Assembly (NCBI GenBank): GCA_003427395.1
Contig: BFEA01000278.1
Location: 700,874-740,394, forward strand
Direction of reading: 5' to 3'
DNA: 39,521 bases
DNA from: Chara braunii
Lineage: Eukaryota > Streptophyta > Charophyceae > Charales > Characeae
How positions within the stretch are numbered: position 1 is the stretch's first letter; the number at the start of each line of letters is the position of its first letter. This document shows, one piece after another, positions 1 to 10,566 of this stretch. The notes beneath the pieces are model-generated. The model had not been told where the DNA came from. It did not search any database and saw nothing but the letters and a program-made list of their open reading frames with translations. A program made the translations under genes and the position numbers.

Positions 1-90
<90 letters not shown>
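1..90. repeat. (CT)n followed by (GT)n microsatellite
   Basis: An uninterrupted CT dinucleotide run (about 1-62) passes directly into a GT run (about 62-90). Further GT-rich tracts occur around 395-520. Any reading frame through them is a low-complexity artefact. Confidence 0.95.
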
Positions 91-889
91 CTGCCGGACT
101 TGCCACGTTGATCGATCGGATGATCAAGAGAGACAGCATAGACACCAAAGAAGCAGAAAATCGACGGAAACAAAACAAAAAACAGAGGGTTCACTCACGT
201 TCGGTCATGGTGGCGCGCTCGTCTGAAAGCCTCCATGCAATGCACAACCCGAGCCTGAGCTTCCGACGTTCACGACGCAGAGCCAAATCAGCGTCCAACC
301 TTCAAGGTGCACAGCCCAACCTCCAGCACGTAAAAGAGCTTACCGACCATAGATCCACTTGAGCTCCACCCCAAAATATAGTGTGTTCGGGTGCGTGGGT
401 GTGTGTGTGCGAATGTGTGTTCTGGTTGGGCGTGTTTGTGTGTGTGTGAGTGTCCATCACAGCACAAAGTGGAGCACAATCCACCATAGCGTTTGTATGT
501 GTGTTGTGTGTGATGTCATGTTCGCATCTCCGCAAAAGAAATAGCATCACTCGTCAGAGGTGCTGTCTTGTGTGTGCCTGTGTCTACTGCAGAGTGTAGA
601 GTAGAAAGCGTAGACCGTAGCATAGTAGGGGAGCAAGGTCGAAGTCGAACGCGGCAGAGCGAACAATACAGTAGTCGACCGTCTCGTGAGAGTGCGGAGT
701 GTGGAGGCAGTCCTTATCCACCGCACCCTCCAACGAAAATTGCATCTGTACCCCACGAATACCAGATATACCCAGTCCCCGCGCCGGCTTGCACCTATAT
801 CCGGAAAACTGCCGGTGGAGATCATTTGCATGCCCAGGACTGAGGTGGACCCAGGTTCGTACCGCAAAATTGCAGTTATAACCAACTAC
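91..889. other. No gene; microsatellite-rich DNA with a degenerate repeat at 735-889
   Basis: No frame shows a recognisable domain. From about 735 to 889 a loose ~50-bp unit recurs, built from words such as TTGCAYCTATAYCCGGAA and GAATACC. A related stretch lies in the opposite orientation at about 6530-6597, so the nested LINE block is flanked by inverted copies of a dispersed repeat. The family is not recognised. Confidence 0.5.
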
Positions 890-1432
890 CGGAATGCACA
901 ATTTTTTATTTTTTATTTTTTATTTTCTTTCAACACAATGGGCCCTGAGGGCTTCATTATAAAACTGAATTCAAAGCGAGGCCGGGGACCCCACAATTCA
1001 ACCCGGAGTTATCCCGGCAGCATCAGCCGGTTTAGCTTACAGAGTCACACTGAGTTCTTCCGAAAAAAGGCCACTGAAATCATTACAACGCATGGATTCA
1101 TTGCTCCACCAAATCTTCAGACTACACGTACCAACGTACTGACTGCTAGAATCCTCTTAATCTCCCTACCGCTGCATGACCTCGCTAACCCCGCTCATAC
1201 TTTACTACACGTAACTATTAATCTACTGCCTAAGCCGAACCTAACCTAACTAGTCCTATCTAAACTCAGACCTACTCCGGTCTGGACCTCGGCCTCCTAA
1301 CGGCCGAGGGGAAGCACCGTTCCCTTTCCAAAAACTGACACTCTCCATCCCCCCCTACCCGTACGGCCCACAGCGACCGTCAAAGGAACCTAGTGTCCTG
1401 GTTCTGAGAAACCTTCCTCACACTACCCCCTT

Positions 1433-2578
1433 CTACCCATGCTCTAACCAGCTGCTAATCACAAGTCTACCCTCCATAGAGATGGATGCCAGTCTGTTAC
1501 TCCGTGCCCACGTATTCCTGAACCAAGACAGACCCTCCCTTCGACGCCCCCTGCCAGCCTTCTTGTCCCAATCGGCCCTTATGGCCGAGACCACTAAACC
1601 TCTGAAAGTTGCCTCGGCCTGCTTCTCATGCAGCCCTTCCCCTCTGAATTTGTCTTGCCAGATGACCCAGAGCATTGCAGCCCTGGCCACCTGTGCCACA
1701 TAACCCCAGCCTTCCGTGCAAGGGTAGTTCTCTGGCAGACTCCCTGTTAACACCCATCTCTGCCCGGTCAGGATTTCATCCCCTGTGATCCATTTCCAAT
1801 ATCTTTCCCACCATTCCCACCACTTTTTTGACTTGGGGCATTCCCACCACAAATGCCTCGACGTCTCCTGAGCCGACTGACATCTGTCACATTGAATTTC
1901 AATCTCCAAACCTTTCTCCCTTAACCATGATGCAGTGGGGACTGCTAAATGCGACTGAAGCCACAGGAGCGAAGCATGCTTTTGAGAAGGCAGATCCTTG
2001 AGCTGAGTCCACAGTCCGGGAAGCTCTTTGTTCGAGGGGGGGGGGATGTCAGAGTGACCTCTCTCCCATCGGTTTGCTATCTTGGTGCATAATGACTGTG
2101 ACGGCTCCCTTTTCAACAGAGTCAGGGAGGTTGTTAGCGAGTCTAGTCCCATAACGCGCTTGTCCTCCAATTGCCAGAACCAAGCGGCTGTGTCGATCTT
2201 GAGACTTCTCAGCGGCAAGCCATTCCCCAACAAGTGAGGAACCGGCGGATGACCAGCCTGCGAGGGCGGTTTAAGGGTCACTCTGATTTCACTCAGGTCT
2301 GAAACTCCGTACTTCAGTTGAATCCCAAACCGTTCCAAAGCTGGTTGGTTGGGGAACAATCTTTTGTAGGTTTCCAGCCAGCACTTTCCGACTCCATCCT
2401 CCGACCAACTCTCCAACCTGCAGAACCATGTCTCACCTTCGTACACCCATTCGTACCAAGTTCGGGGGGGGGCCACCCCTTCGGGCCCAAGAAGCCTCTT
2501 CCCCTCCTCTGGTATAGCTTCGAACAATGCTTGCAAACGTTCCTCCTGATCGGGAAGTTGACCCCGAACGATTCCCAA
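1433..2578 (-). pseudogene. LINE copy 1: C-terminal zf-RVT-like domain of the reverse transcriptase protein
   Basis: A 381-residue open frame carries the zinc-binding domain common at the C-terminus of plant LINE proteins: CDRC, eight residues, H, four residues, C, then KSKKWWEWWERYWKW. Tryptophan-rich stretches (WGYVAQ, MLWVIWQDK) follow. LINE copies 2 and 3 carry the same domain in the same order. The frame is open to the natural stop at 1433, but it is separated from the RT portion by frameshifts. In a working element it would be the end of ORF2, probably contributing to RNA binding and target-primed reverse transcription. Confidence 0.8.
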
Positions 2579-2722
2579 CTGCTGCTGAGTTTTCCATCTG
2601 TTCGTGGAATTGTCCCAAAGGTCTCCAATAGTGGAGATGCCTTTTTGTAACCAGCTCCGACCAAAGGAGCCAGCTTCTCTGGCCAGGGAAAACCACCTGC
2701 CATCCCTCCCTTCGTGATTGGT

Positions 2723-4253
2723 TCACAGATCCCCGTGGGTCTGCACTTTCTCCAGGCTAACAGAACCTCGCGCCAAAATCTTGAACTTGGACGTTTGCAG
2801 GCATAGGTTTCCGACATGGGTGCCCTCTGACCCTTTTGCTTTTCGGCCCAAAATTGATCCGATATGGGTGCCCTCCGACAGGGGTGCCCTCTGAACCCTC
2901 TGCACTCTCTCCTCTGAAATCTTCCCATTTACGCATATTGCCGCTGTGGAGAGCCCATACAGAACTTTAACCCAGCAACAGAAAGCTTCCCCAAAGCCCA
3001 ACAGCCGCAGGGTGGTCAGGACAAAGGTTCAGTTCACCCTGTCATAGGCTTTCTCAAGATCCAAAAGCAGTACTACCGTATTACGGTCGTCCCTCTCAAT
3101 TAACTCTAGGGCTTCAATAGTTGTTATCACGTTCTCAAAGATTGAGCGACCACGAACGAAGGCCCCCTGATATCGATAAACCAGGCTGGGGAGGTAGTTT
3201 GCCAGCCTGTTGACCAAAGTTTGGCCAGCAGTTTGTAAACTACATTAAGAAGCGAGATTGGGCGCCAGTTTTTGACCTCGTTGCGCTCCCCTTTCTTATA
3301 CAGCAGTGCTATTATCCCCCTCGTCATTGTTTGCCCCAGTCTGCCTGCTTCTCGGATCAGGTTGTACAGCTCCACCAGGTCAGTCTTCACATCTTCCCAG
3401 CAAACCTCATAAAACTCCACTGGGAGACCATCGTCCCCAGGGGCTTTTCCTTTCGCCATGCCTTGCAGGGTAGTCCGCATTTCCTCCTCCGTCACTGGTC
3501 GGTCCAACCAGGTTGAACCGGCCTCTGAGAGACGAGTTGTGACATTGTTCCATAGGGCTGACCCTTCCGCCATATTGTCGTCCAGCTCGTCATACGGTCT
3601 CCTGGTGGTCATAATATCATGGTAGTACTCTGCAACGTAGACACACATCTCCTCGTTCGTGGTTGCAACAGGTCTGCCTAATTGATGAGAGTGCTTAAGT
3701 TCTTTCATCTGCACCGCCCTCGATTTAGGCAGTGGATGCCTGAATGTGTCCTTCGTGACCCGATCTGAAGTGATAATTCCCTTAACCTCCAGAAGCCTCC
3801 AAAGTCTGTTTTGCTCCTGAATTTGCCACTTGTCCCAGTCTTGTAGCCTTTCCGCCCTCTCTTCGTCCCAAAACAGATCCGAATCCGATATCGGGTGGTG
3901 GCCCAAGTGCTTTTCCGCCTCCTCGACCCTGGATCTGAGCACTGCTTCATCCTTGTTTCTGTAAAAAGCGGCTATCTGTGAAAAGGAGTCCAGCTTCAAG
4001 GATACCACTCTCAACCCTGCATCCAACCACTCAGCCTGGGACTCACTCGCGGGTCTGAGTGATTTTCATTGGGACCAGAACTGCGAAATCCAAGAGGTCA
4101 CACCTTCATCTTTCAGCAAGTCCGAATTCAGCCTGAAGTAACCAGGGCTGCGGGCTTCAACTGTCGATTGCGTGCATGTCATAATCACTGCCTTGTGGTC
4201 GGAGAGTGGATAGCTATTCGATGAGATCTGTAGAACTTCGCTTCTTACTGCTT
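2723..4253 (-). pseudogene. LINE copy 1: endonuclease C-terminus and reverse transcriptase remnant
   Basis: Conceptual translation from the right end begins with the C-terminus of an APE-type endonuclease, including the catalytic-type motif LSDHKAVIM (4066-4253). The fingers of a non-LTR reverse transcriptase follow, with GKAPGDDGLPVEFY and NWRPISLLNVVYK (3127-4026). In another frame comes the palm motif LLLDLEKAYDRV (3029-3217), then a segment resembling the region before the catalytic FADD box (2723-3001). The FADD motif itself is missing: sequence jumps from the VNG segment into a short GGGTGCCCTC repeat (about 2818-2900) and on to downstream sequence. Frameshifts and this internal deletion make it non-functional. 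Domain identity is clear; exact break points are approximate. Confidence 0.8.
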
Positions 4254-4340
4254 CGGAATGCACAAATTAGGGACATACCCAGACAATTTTTTTTTTTTTT
4301 GGAAAACCAAGGAATCCTTTATCATGAAAAAAAAACATGA

Positions 4341-6016
4341 ATTGAATTGCTATGCGGCAATCAGCCCCCGGCCGTGGGCAGCTGGTACAGATGACTGGGG
4401 GGGAAGAGTTCCTAAGATTGGAGCACTGGGACGAGGAGGTCCTAGGGAAATGCATCCTCACTGTCTTCCAGAGAGATGTTCAGGGCAGCCCAGAACTCAG
4501 GCAGATTGGGGAAACCATCAGTTATGGCCTCAGAAATCTGGGGGCCATAAGGGTGGAATGCCTAACACAGAGGGAGAGTGCAGGGGCAAGTGGGTGGAAG
4601 CTGAGAGACAGTGGTGCCTTGTATGAGGATTTGCGCATCGACCGGGCCGCATGGGGCTGGAAAGCTGGAGAGGAAGTCCTTTGGGATTTGAGTAGGGGAG
4701 AAGAGGCTATTACTCATAGACAGCATGAGAGAAACTTGCCGATCAGCTTGCATCTGACGCAAAAGTGGAAAAATACAATCCCACGCATCGACCCTCTTAC
4801 CGAGAAAGAACTGAAGACAGTGTGGGATCAACTGCCTAGTTTACCTTCACAGAAATTGGCCTCATTGCTGTGGTTGCAATCGCATCAGGCCATTCCGGTT
4901 GCCAGATGGCTGCAGAAGAGGGGAATGTCAGTTAAAAAAGTATGTGACAGGTGTAACTGGGTCTTTGAAACCATGCACCATCTGTGGCGGGCGTGCCCAA
5001 AGTCAAGGAAATGGTGGGAGTGGTGGTTTAGGCATTGGACGAAATGGTCAAGAAGCTCAAATCTGACCGGGGAACGCTGGGTAATTTTGGGGGTACTACC
5101 GGAAGGCATGCCAACGAACGGAGGATGGGGCTATGTCGCCCAACTTGAAGTTTGCAGAGCGGTGCTGCTCTGGGTGATATGGGCAAATCGCAACGATAAG
5201 AGGTTCAAAGGCCAAGGCTTTTCAGAGGTACAAGCAGAAAGGCTTTTCCGAAAGCTGCTCCAGAACGAGATCAGAGTAGACTGGTGAAGGAAAGTGGGGA
5301 GGGGGAACAATAAGGAAGGCTTGGGATGGTTCAAAGCCACCTGGGGGCAGAACGAGGGAGTTTTGTGGGTCTCGGAAGGAGACAAACTCCGGTTCTCTAA
5401 TTGGTGGGACAAGTAGATTGAGGGGGATTACAAGGATAACAGTAGGTGGATGGGGCAACAGTAGGTAATTAGGGAGGCTCGGTCTTGTTCTCTCTTTCAT
5501 GGTTTGTTAGGTGTTTGAGGCCTTGATGAACCAGGATACTCGGTTCCGGTCGGCAGTCAAAGGAGGCTGCAAGGGGTAGGGCAGGGAGGAGAGTGTCAGG
5601 CCACCTAAAAGGAACTTGGAGTTCCTCTCGGTCGAAATAGGCCGGGTTCATACCGATGTTTGTAGGTCTGTGCATTAGGTTTGCATAATAGGAGAAGGGA
5701 GTAATATAGAGATAGACGGAATAGAATAGGGGGTTGTTAGAGTTAGGGTAGAGGACGAGGGCTCGAACACTCCAGGCGGTAAACATCACAAGTGGGAGTG
5801 CTTACTTTCGAGAGTAAGCTGTCGTATATCCTTTTAAGTAGGTAATAGAAAAGCATGTAGCGGTTGGTGGTACAATTTTCAGTATTCGGTTGTATAAGCT
5901 AAACCGGTTAATGCTGCCAGGATAACTCTAGGTTGAATTGTGAGGTCCCCGGCCTCGCTCTAAGATTTTTGCAATGATAAGGGAATGTTTTAAAAAAAAA
6001 AAAAAAAAAAAAAAAA
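4341..6016 (+). mobile_element. LINE copy 2, 5'-truncated, plus strand, with poly(A) tail
   Basis: The element ends in about 26 A residues (5991-6016). The same short target sequence, an A-run followed by CATGA, lies on both sides (4327-4340 and up to 6021). Its last 60 bases before the tail (about 5895-5960) match copies 1 and 3: TAAGCTAAACCGGTTAATGC, then a GAGGTCCCCGGCCTCGC block. It retains only the C-terminal part of the reverse transcriptase ORF and the 3' UTR. Confidence 0.82.
4352..5416 (+). pseudogene. LINE copy 2: zf-RVT-like C-terminal domain
   Basis: A 311-codon frame runs to a TGA at 5285-5287 and continues in frame to a TAG at 5414-5416. The stretch after the TGA (WFKATWGQNEG) aligns with the end of the copy 1 protein (WFRNTWARSN), so the TGA is a nonsense change, probably from CGA. 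The diagnostic motif is CDRC with a downstream HLWRAC, followed by SRKWWEWW. It has about the same length and order as the copy 1 C-terminus. The upstream RT and endonuclease are absent through 5' truncation. Confidence 0.8.
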
Positions 6017-6080
6017 CATGAGGCCGGGAATTCCTCACAAACAACCCGGTAATGAAATCGTCACTGCTGGGACCATTACC

Positions 6081-6634
6081 CAGTATCGGTATGCGGGTTT
6101 TACCCCAACAACACTAGGCAGAGCCTTTAAAACAAAGGACCGGTAGGCCGAAGCCTTTCGGAGAGCAACCGAAAAAAAAAAAACAACATAAACCCTCACA
6201 GGCAAGCTGAACAAAGGGGGAAAACCAACCAAACAACGAGTCTATACTAGCCTACTTATTATCGGGGTAAGGTCCACACCCGGGACTGAGGTGGACTGGC
6301 CAAATTATTCATATACCCTACTACGGATGGCTGAAATTATGCTCATACCAACGGGGCCACAATGGTCCACGTGGTGGGCATAAGTGAATTTTGTGGTCTG
6401 TCATCCAAGGCCCACCCCTGGCTGTGGGTACACCCGCAATTTTTCCAACCCATTTCTAGGCATGGGCATAATTTTGTTGCCTGGGACTGGTTATGCCGAA
6501 AACTTCGCATGGGAAAAGTCGGGTACTATGAAAAGTTGAACGGGTTCCGGGTATAGATGCAAGTCAGGTGCTGGGACTGGGTATAGCGGGTATTCCCATC
6601 CTTTTTTTTTTCTTTTTTTTTTTAACAACCCCTC
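6081..6634. other. No gene; host repeat with an inverted partner at 735-800
   Basis: No protein domain is seen. The stretch 6530-6597 is similar, in reverse orientation, to 735-800 (roughly four in five bases over about 50 bp by eye). Poly-T runs at 6601-6623 abut the TA-flanked element to the right. Confidence 0.4.
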
Positions 6635-6636
6635 TA

Positions 6637-6852
6637 CAGTCTTCCCCCAGACAAAACGCATGTATGTACTATTCAACTTTCTCTGAAAAAGTTGATTTCT
6701 CGAAGTCGCCCCCTGAAATCCAAATAGTACACATTCCAATAGTACGCACGTTTGTTTTATTCGAACAGACGGGTGTTCTATTCCAATCGAATGCATGCTT
6801 GCCTGCCTGCAGTGTCGCGCTCGTTTCCAGGTGCAAGCCCTGCAGTATTCCG

Positions 6853-6883
<31 letters not shown>

Positions 6884-7168
6884 GCTCGCTCGCTCCCTCC
6901 CTTCCTCCCTCTCTCCCTGTGTGTGTGTGTGTATGTGTGTGTGTCTTACCTGACATTCCTGTTTGTGGGAAGACTAGAGATAATTGTACGAGGCACATAC
7001 CTTTTTTTTTTTTTTTAGGGGGGGGGGGGGGGGGGGAGCGCGGTGGCATTTTCGGAAGTTGATACCCTATATTTGTAGCATAACGCACATGCGTTGTATA
7101 CGAATACAACGCACCCCGTACGTTCTATTCGTATATAACGCACGTGCGTTTTGTTCGGGGGAAGACTG
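6637..7168. mobile_element. TA-flanked miniature inverted-repeat element (Tc1/mariner-like)
   Basis: The terminal inverted repeats begin CAGTCTTCCCCC at both ends, then differ by two bases and match again over ACAAAACGCA (left 6637-6665, right complement 7140-7168). Each end is flanked by TA (6635-6636 and 7169-7170), the duplication expected for Tc1/mariner transposases. Near the ends are extra copies of the palindrome-like words ACGCACGTGCGT and TATTCGAA, which look like subterminal transposase sites. The 532-bp interior is microsatellite (CT, GT, a run of about 20 G) with no transposase, so it is non-autonomous. Superfamily assignment is inference from the TA and CAGT ends. Confidence 0.68.
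6857..7037. repeat. Microsatellites inside the TA-flanked element
   Basis: CT repeats (about 6857-6882), TCCC-type repeats, GT repeats (about 6918-6944), a T14 tract and a run of about 20 G (7019-7037) follow one another. The long G run is prone to sequencing error. Confidence 0.9.
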
Positions 7169-7170
7169 TA

Positions 7171-8182
7171 GTGCTAGTCGTACTGGTAAGAGCAGACACC
7201 GCTAACACCTTGAGGAGAGACTCCATCTATAGATGGGGAGCATCACCTGCTGGAAAACGGGTACAGCGTCCCTGTTACAAAATTGAAGAATAAGAATCAG
7301 AAAAATAAAACTTGACAGAATATCTGAAAAAATGCCACATGATATTAACCCACCAGTACCTCCACGTTTTTAGGCCGTTAGAGCGGTGGCTGAATCAGTG
7401 TGTCACGCGGGTCCATATACATTTGCGTCAGAGTCACCCCAAAGGGGACCTAAGACCCCTTGGAGTACTGGTGGTTTAAATTATTTTTTTTGGGTCACGG
7501 AGGGGTCAGGTCGTTTGTTTGTTCATGTGGGTGGGGAAGGGTAAGATAATGATTATTTTATGTTTATGTTTTCTCATGTTCGCTGTACACAACTCCAAGA
7601 GTGTGTCTGTGTAGGGTCTCGACTGACTTTATACATTATGTTCATGGGACGCTGCCCCAACTATCGAGTCCAAACCTTGGCCAACCAATATGCCAAGCCT
7701 TGCCGCTGCTGGAACTACCAGGTGTTCACTTCCCAAGCCTACATGCAGAAGAAAAAGGAAAATTTGTTGAGATACCCCTGAGGTTTCGATTAATTTGTGT
7801 GTGTTCCTCTGGGGGCTGACTTACCTCGTCGGCCCCCTACGACCTCTGGACTTTCCTGCATGCCCCTATCAAAGAGGGGCGCAACTTTCTGAGGTACCCT
7901 TATCGGGCCACCGGTTTCATTCTCCCTAGTGTCTCCGCGATATACCCTCTTGCGGGGCATGTATCTTCATAAGATGCACTTGACGACTGAGGTCTCATAA
8001 ATTCAAATTCAAACAACGTAGTTTTTCACGACGTCGTGGAAAAAAAAGTTACACTCCATATTCGTTGTCTTCTGCACCACGCTGGTTTGGACCTCCTTCG
8101 ATTGCTTCACAAAAGTCAGTGTTGCTCTCACTCGTTCATGCCCCTCTGCCTCTCCTCCTTTCGTGTATTCTTGACGTCGTAC

Positions 8183-8213
<31 letters not shown>

Positions 8214-9426
8214 GGCATGGGACTATGCATTGCAAATCTCTCTTCACCAAAACTCTCATGTTACAAGAAGTGAGGCAAAATAACGTAATATGATAATGAG
8301 AGAATGAGAGAGAGAGGTTGTTAGTTCATAAGTCGATTTTCTATTTGAAGGGAAACTATTGATTTCATCTTCCATTGCGTGTGCGATGAGGCGACAAAAA
8401 ACCTTGATGGTAAGTGATAGTTTTGATACATATGTCACTATTGCGATTGTTAAAACCCCATGAAGGGGTGGGAAGGAGAGTTGCACGCATTGGGATTTAA
8501 GTGATGTTCGACTCGCTCGTTAACCAGGTAATGAATAAAAATGCATCAGTTTTTGGGCTTATTTTAACTTGCGACATTTGACCGACTTCTTATCGTGGTC
8601 ATGCGTTGGGGTACATGGATTTTGTGTTCACCCGTTGCTCCATGTCCATGGTGCATTTGAAATAGCTAACATGATCGTTTGCCTTTCGTGTTTAACCTGA
8701 TGTGGCAGAGAGATAAAGGGACTTTGTATCTGGTGAGGTTTCCTTTTCCTCGTGGGCGGATCGGTTGCATTGTTTCTCTCGGGTAAGCCCCCCACCAGGG
8801 AAAGAGATTGTGTTACCTCATTTGCAAATTCCATACTTTCTCCTCCACTTTCCATCTCTCTTTCCCCAATGTGTCCACCACCAACTTCCAATGATGTATG
8901 TCACGGCTCCTTGTCGTCTCTGCATATGCTTGTGCGACTTCCATCTTTCTTTTGAGATATCACCACATCACCTGCCCCACAACCATCTTCGACTCCTCCT
9001 AACCCCACCACACAGCTTTGTCTCTATCCAACTCCATCCTCATCCCAATCCCCATCCTAATCACGATTCGTAGGCAGTGTGTGCGTCGTCCATTTCGTCA
9101 AATAGGTTATAACTACAGTTGCGATTAATAGTGAGGTAGGTCATCATGTTTTTTTTTATGGTAGCAATATGAGAATGATAATCTGACCTAAGTAATACAT
9201 ATAGGATGAGGAAAATAACATAATGCGAGAGAGAGAGAAAGAGAAGGTGGCAAGTTGCTTGATAGAGGTCTAAGATCGTTGTTAGAGTAGACACCCTTAC
9301 AAGGGTATCTGCTCGGGGGTTGTCACGGTCAATGTCGGACGCTGTCTGACTTTTTCGTTGAATTGAAAGACTCGATGAGCCTGACATTTGCCAAAAGTCC
9401 ATTCAGAGTAACGTATGACCGAGAGA
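7171..9426. other. No gene recognised; contains one small TTAA element and AG/CT microsatellites
   Basis: All frames are short and without recognisable motifs. Simple repeats lie near 8188-8214 (CT), 8302-8318 (AG) and 9227-9246 (AG). The only structured item is the 127-bp TTAA-flanked element at 7349-7475, listed separately. Confidence 0.6.
7349..7475. mobile_element. Short TTAA-flanked inverted-repeat element (piggyBac-like MITE)
   Basis: TTAA at 7345-7348 and 7476-7479 encloses 127 bp whose ends are imperfect inverted repeats: CCCACCAGTACCTCCA on the left and ACCACCAGTACTCCAA as the complement of the right end. TTAA target duplication is the hallmark of piggyBac-type transposition. The end core CCACCRGT is shared with the larger TTAA element at 9431-10106, suggesting related transposases. 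There is no coding capacity. Confidence 0.6.
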
Positions 9427-9430
9427 TTAA

Positions 9431-10106
9431 ACCACCGGTCCCCCCGCTACTGAAAACCCCTAGTCTCTGTGAGTTAGGGCCGGGTTGTACGGAGGGGCGA
9501 CGATCGTACGGAGGCGCCGGGTTGTACGGAGGCCAACGAGTCCAATCCCGCCATTTTGCAAGCGGCAACTTTGCCGATTTTTTGTGCTCAGAAAAAAAAC
9601 ATCAAAATGTCTGAAAATTTGAGGGTCCATAAATTAGGTCCTGATCTTTCAGGGAAAAATATAAGGAAAAAAAAAAAAAAGAATCATTTTGACGGTGAAA
9701 TATTCACCGCGCCGATTTGGTTTATTTCCGATTGTTGTCGGGGAAGGGTCCAATCCCGCCATTTTGCAAGCGGCAACTTTGTCGATTTTTTGTGCTCAGA
9801 AAAAAACATCAAAATGTCTGAAAATTTGACGGTCCATAGATTAGGTCGTGATGTTTCAGGGAAAAATATCAGAAAAAAAATAAAATTATTTTGATAGTGA
9901 AATATTCGCCGCGCCGATTTGATATTTTTCTAATTTTTGTCGCAAATTCCGTACCGAGGCCCGCCTGTCGTGAAACGGCTCAACCGGTACCCCTGAGGTT
10001 TTTTGACGTCAGGAGGACCGGTTTTCCAAGCTGTACTACCGGTACCCGTCGTGAAACGGCGCTACCGGTACCCCTGAGGTTTTCTGACGTCAGGGGGACC
10101 GGTGGT
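9431..10106. mobile_element. 676-bp TTAA-flanked non-autonomous element (piggyBac-like) with internal tandem repeats
   Basis: TTAA at 9427-9430 and 10107-10110 encloses an element with perfect 14-bp terminal inverted repeats, ACCACCGGTCCCCC. The interior holds two copies of a ~208-bp unit (starting 9541 and 9749) and two copies of a ~55-bp unit spaced 81 bp apart (9967 and 10048). The latter contains ACCGGTACCCCTGAGG and TGACGTCAGG, so the right end has a duplicated subterminal region. No transposase frame exists. Confidence 0.75.
9541..9952 (+). repeat. Two tandem copies of a ~208-bp unit inside the TTAA element
   Basis: Unit 1 starts at 9541 and unit 2 at 9749, both opening with TCCAATCCCGCCATTTTGCA and running through an A-rich stretch into GTGAAATATTC and GCCGCGCCGATTTG. 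The copies differ by scattered substitutions and short A-run indels, with high identity by eye. Confidence 0.88.
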
Positions 10107-10265
10107 TTAAAGTTTTTTCGAATCTTAGTTCGGACGCTTGCGATGTCCGAGAGTAATGGTGGTAGTCGGTCGATTCTAGCATGGCCGTAGAGACGTGCGG
10201 GCATGGAAATGCGATAACTAGTCCTATTCTACATAAAGTAGTGACCCGACGTGGAGTCAAATCTA

Positions 10266-10424
10266 ACGGTTCAATAAAATAAGTGACTTGTTTCTCCTGC
10301 GTTGCAGTACTATACCTGGCGTGTTCATTATTTTTATCTCAGTTACGCTCTGAATCGCGCGGCGTACACGCCGAGTATAGGTCTGCGACTCATAAGAAAT
10401 GGGTCACCTATTTTATTGGACCGT
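10266..10424. mobile_element. ~160-bp inverted-repeat element, unclassified
   Basis: The left arm ACGGTTCAATAAAATAAGTG (10266-10287) pairs with the right arm at 10403-10424, whose complement reads ACGGTCCAATAAAATAGGTG. Arms of about 22 bp with two mismatches and no coding interior are typical of a MITE. No convincing target-site duplication was found. Confidence 0.5.
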
Positions 10425-10566
10425 GAGATTGGCCTCCTCGTTAGGGCCCGAAGCCGAACTTGCAGCTAAAGGGGCGGCTTATCGGGGCCACCGGGCTAAG
10501 CCCGAATCGGTTAGATGGCGGGGTGATGACCGTTTGGCTAGGCAAGGCAGGATGGGCCTACCTAGG

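Larger units (their letters stand above)
902..4253 (-). mobile_element. LINE copy 1, 5'-truncated non-LTR retrotransposon
   Basis: The element is bounded by a perfect 12-bp target-site duplication CGGAATGCACAA at 890-901 and 4254-4265. The 3' end (left side, minus strand) has an A-rich tail of the form (TAAAAAA)n, seen on the plus strand as TTTTTTA repeats at 901-930. Its last ~60 transcribed bases (plus strand about 975-1040) match the 3' ends of LINE copy 2 and LINE copy 3, defining one family. The 5' end starts inside the endonuclease domain, so this is a truncated insertion. Coding order in the minus direction is endonuclease end, reverse transcriptase, zinc-binding C-terminal domain, 3' UTR. 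Confidence 0.88.
4287..6270 (-). mobile_element. LINE copy 4 (3' end only), split by LINE copy 2
   Basis: A T14 tract at 4287-4300 reads as a poly(A) tail on the minus strand. Sequence at 6022-6080 (GAGGCCGGGAATTCCTCACA and following) aligns with the conserved 3' terminus of LINE copy 1. Between them lies LINE copy 2, flanked by its own target duplication. The simplest reading is a short minus-strand LINE 3' fragment into which copy 2 later inserted. Beyond about 6080 similarity fades, so the right limit is a guess. Confidence 0.45.

Noticed and set aside
686-1249. 187-codon plus-strand frame
   Set aside because: Crosses the degenerate repeat and the 3' UTR of LINE copy 1 in antisense; no domain.
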